DNA from: Deefgea tanakiae
GTDB taxonomy: Bacteria > Pseudomonadota > Gammaproteobacteria > Burkholderiales > Chitinibacteraceae
Assembly: GCF_019665765.1 (NCBI RefSeq)
Contig: NZ_CP081150.1
Coordinates: 1,054,001 to 1,118,000 of the forward strand
Reading direction: 5' to 3'
DNA length: 64,000 nt
Made by a program: the position numbers and the translations under genes. Positions 63,967 to 64,000 of the stretch are shown here, piece after piece (the first letter of the stretch is position 1; each line of letters opens with the position of its first letter). Under the pieces are notes generated by a model. The model ran no database searches. It was given only the letters and a program-made list of their open reading frames with translations, and was not told the origin of the DNA.

Positions 63967-64000
63967 ATGAATGAAAAAATCTCAGCACTGATCGATTGTG
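63967..64000 (+). CDS. rseA: Start of anti-sigma-E factor, cut by window end
   Basis: An ATG at 63967 follows aaagg at good spacing, 52 bases after rpoE. The eleven visible codons read MNEKISALIDC, like the N-terminus of RseA/MucA anti-sigma factors (typically EKLSALMDGE). Position after rpoE supports this. The rest lies beyond the window. Confidence 0.65.
   Translation, partial: MNEKISALIDC

Noticed and set aside
1-64000. CRISPR arrays, tRNA/rRNA genes, insertion sequences, prophage, Neisseria-type DNA uptake repeats
   Set aside because: I looked for each by eye and saw no convincing example; transposase, integrase or phage genes are absent, and no abundant 10-12 base uptake word stood out.

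Overview
The window is a chromosomal segment of a betaproteobacterium. Gene order and content point to the order Neisseriales: rpsF-priB-rpsR-rplI; fimV-truA-trpF-trpB-trpA-accD-folC-SPOR-cvpA-purF-metZ; a DUF1631 protein; phasin/PhaR; an FNR regulator beside hemN. Moderate GC, a GH18 chitinase and a secreted protease with two chitin-binding modules suggest a chitin degrader of the Chitinibacter/Deefgea type. The taxonomy is inference from gene content. I see no rRNA, tRNA, CRISPR array, prophage, integrase or insertion sequence, and no gene-free stretch longer than 300 bases.

Layout. 1-7.7 kb: pnp, the divergent phaP/phaR pair (polyhydroxyalkanoate granules), tcdA, the ribosomal operon rpsF-priB-rpsR-rplI, fdxA and gluQ. 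7.9-21.2 kb: a long plus-strand run from fimV through tryptophan synthesis (trpF, trpB, trpA), accD, folC, a SPOR protein, cvpA, purF and metZ. As given, accD carries a one-base deletion in a G tract. 21.4-30.3 kb: an outer-membrane-like protein, a secreted GH18 chitinase, then minus-strand genes of mixed role (CinA-like, OLD-family ATPase/Toprim, PH domain, DUF4442, ABC exporter). 30.5-42.2 kb: DUF1631 and recC-recB-recD. 42.4-49 kb: a chitin-binding zinc protease, truC, a small unknown protein and glnE. 49-64 kb: yhdP, a nitrilase-fold amidase, tldD, a GNAT protein, an HDOD protein, rlmB, an unusual NAD-dehydrogenase-like orphan domain, fnr, hemN, a TauE/DsbD-like membrane protein, nadB, rpoE and the first codons of its anti-sigma factor.

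The most unusual signal is a family of short repeats. I found ten segments, each exactly 45 bases, that begin GTAT and end ATAC. Each lies between genes, 0-8 bases from a stop codon; one overlaps a stop codon. In one orientation most share GTAT-N5-TGYAG followed by a CAWT-like stretch. Three are strong inverted repeats whose inner stem bases differ but still pair, which suggests selection for a hairpin. GTAT and ATAC at this spacing would be expected about once by chance in 64 kb. I cannot match the family to a named element; it has no T-run like an intrinsic terminator.

Other points: a near-consensus FNR box between fnr and hemN, about 41.5 bases from a likely hemN transcription start; a hairpin before rpsF that may be an S6:S18 autoregulatory leader; TGCA repeats under a likely phaP promoter; and a LacI-type palindrome upstream of the chitinase.
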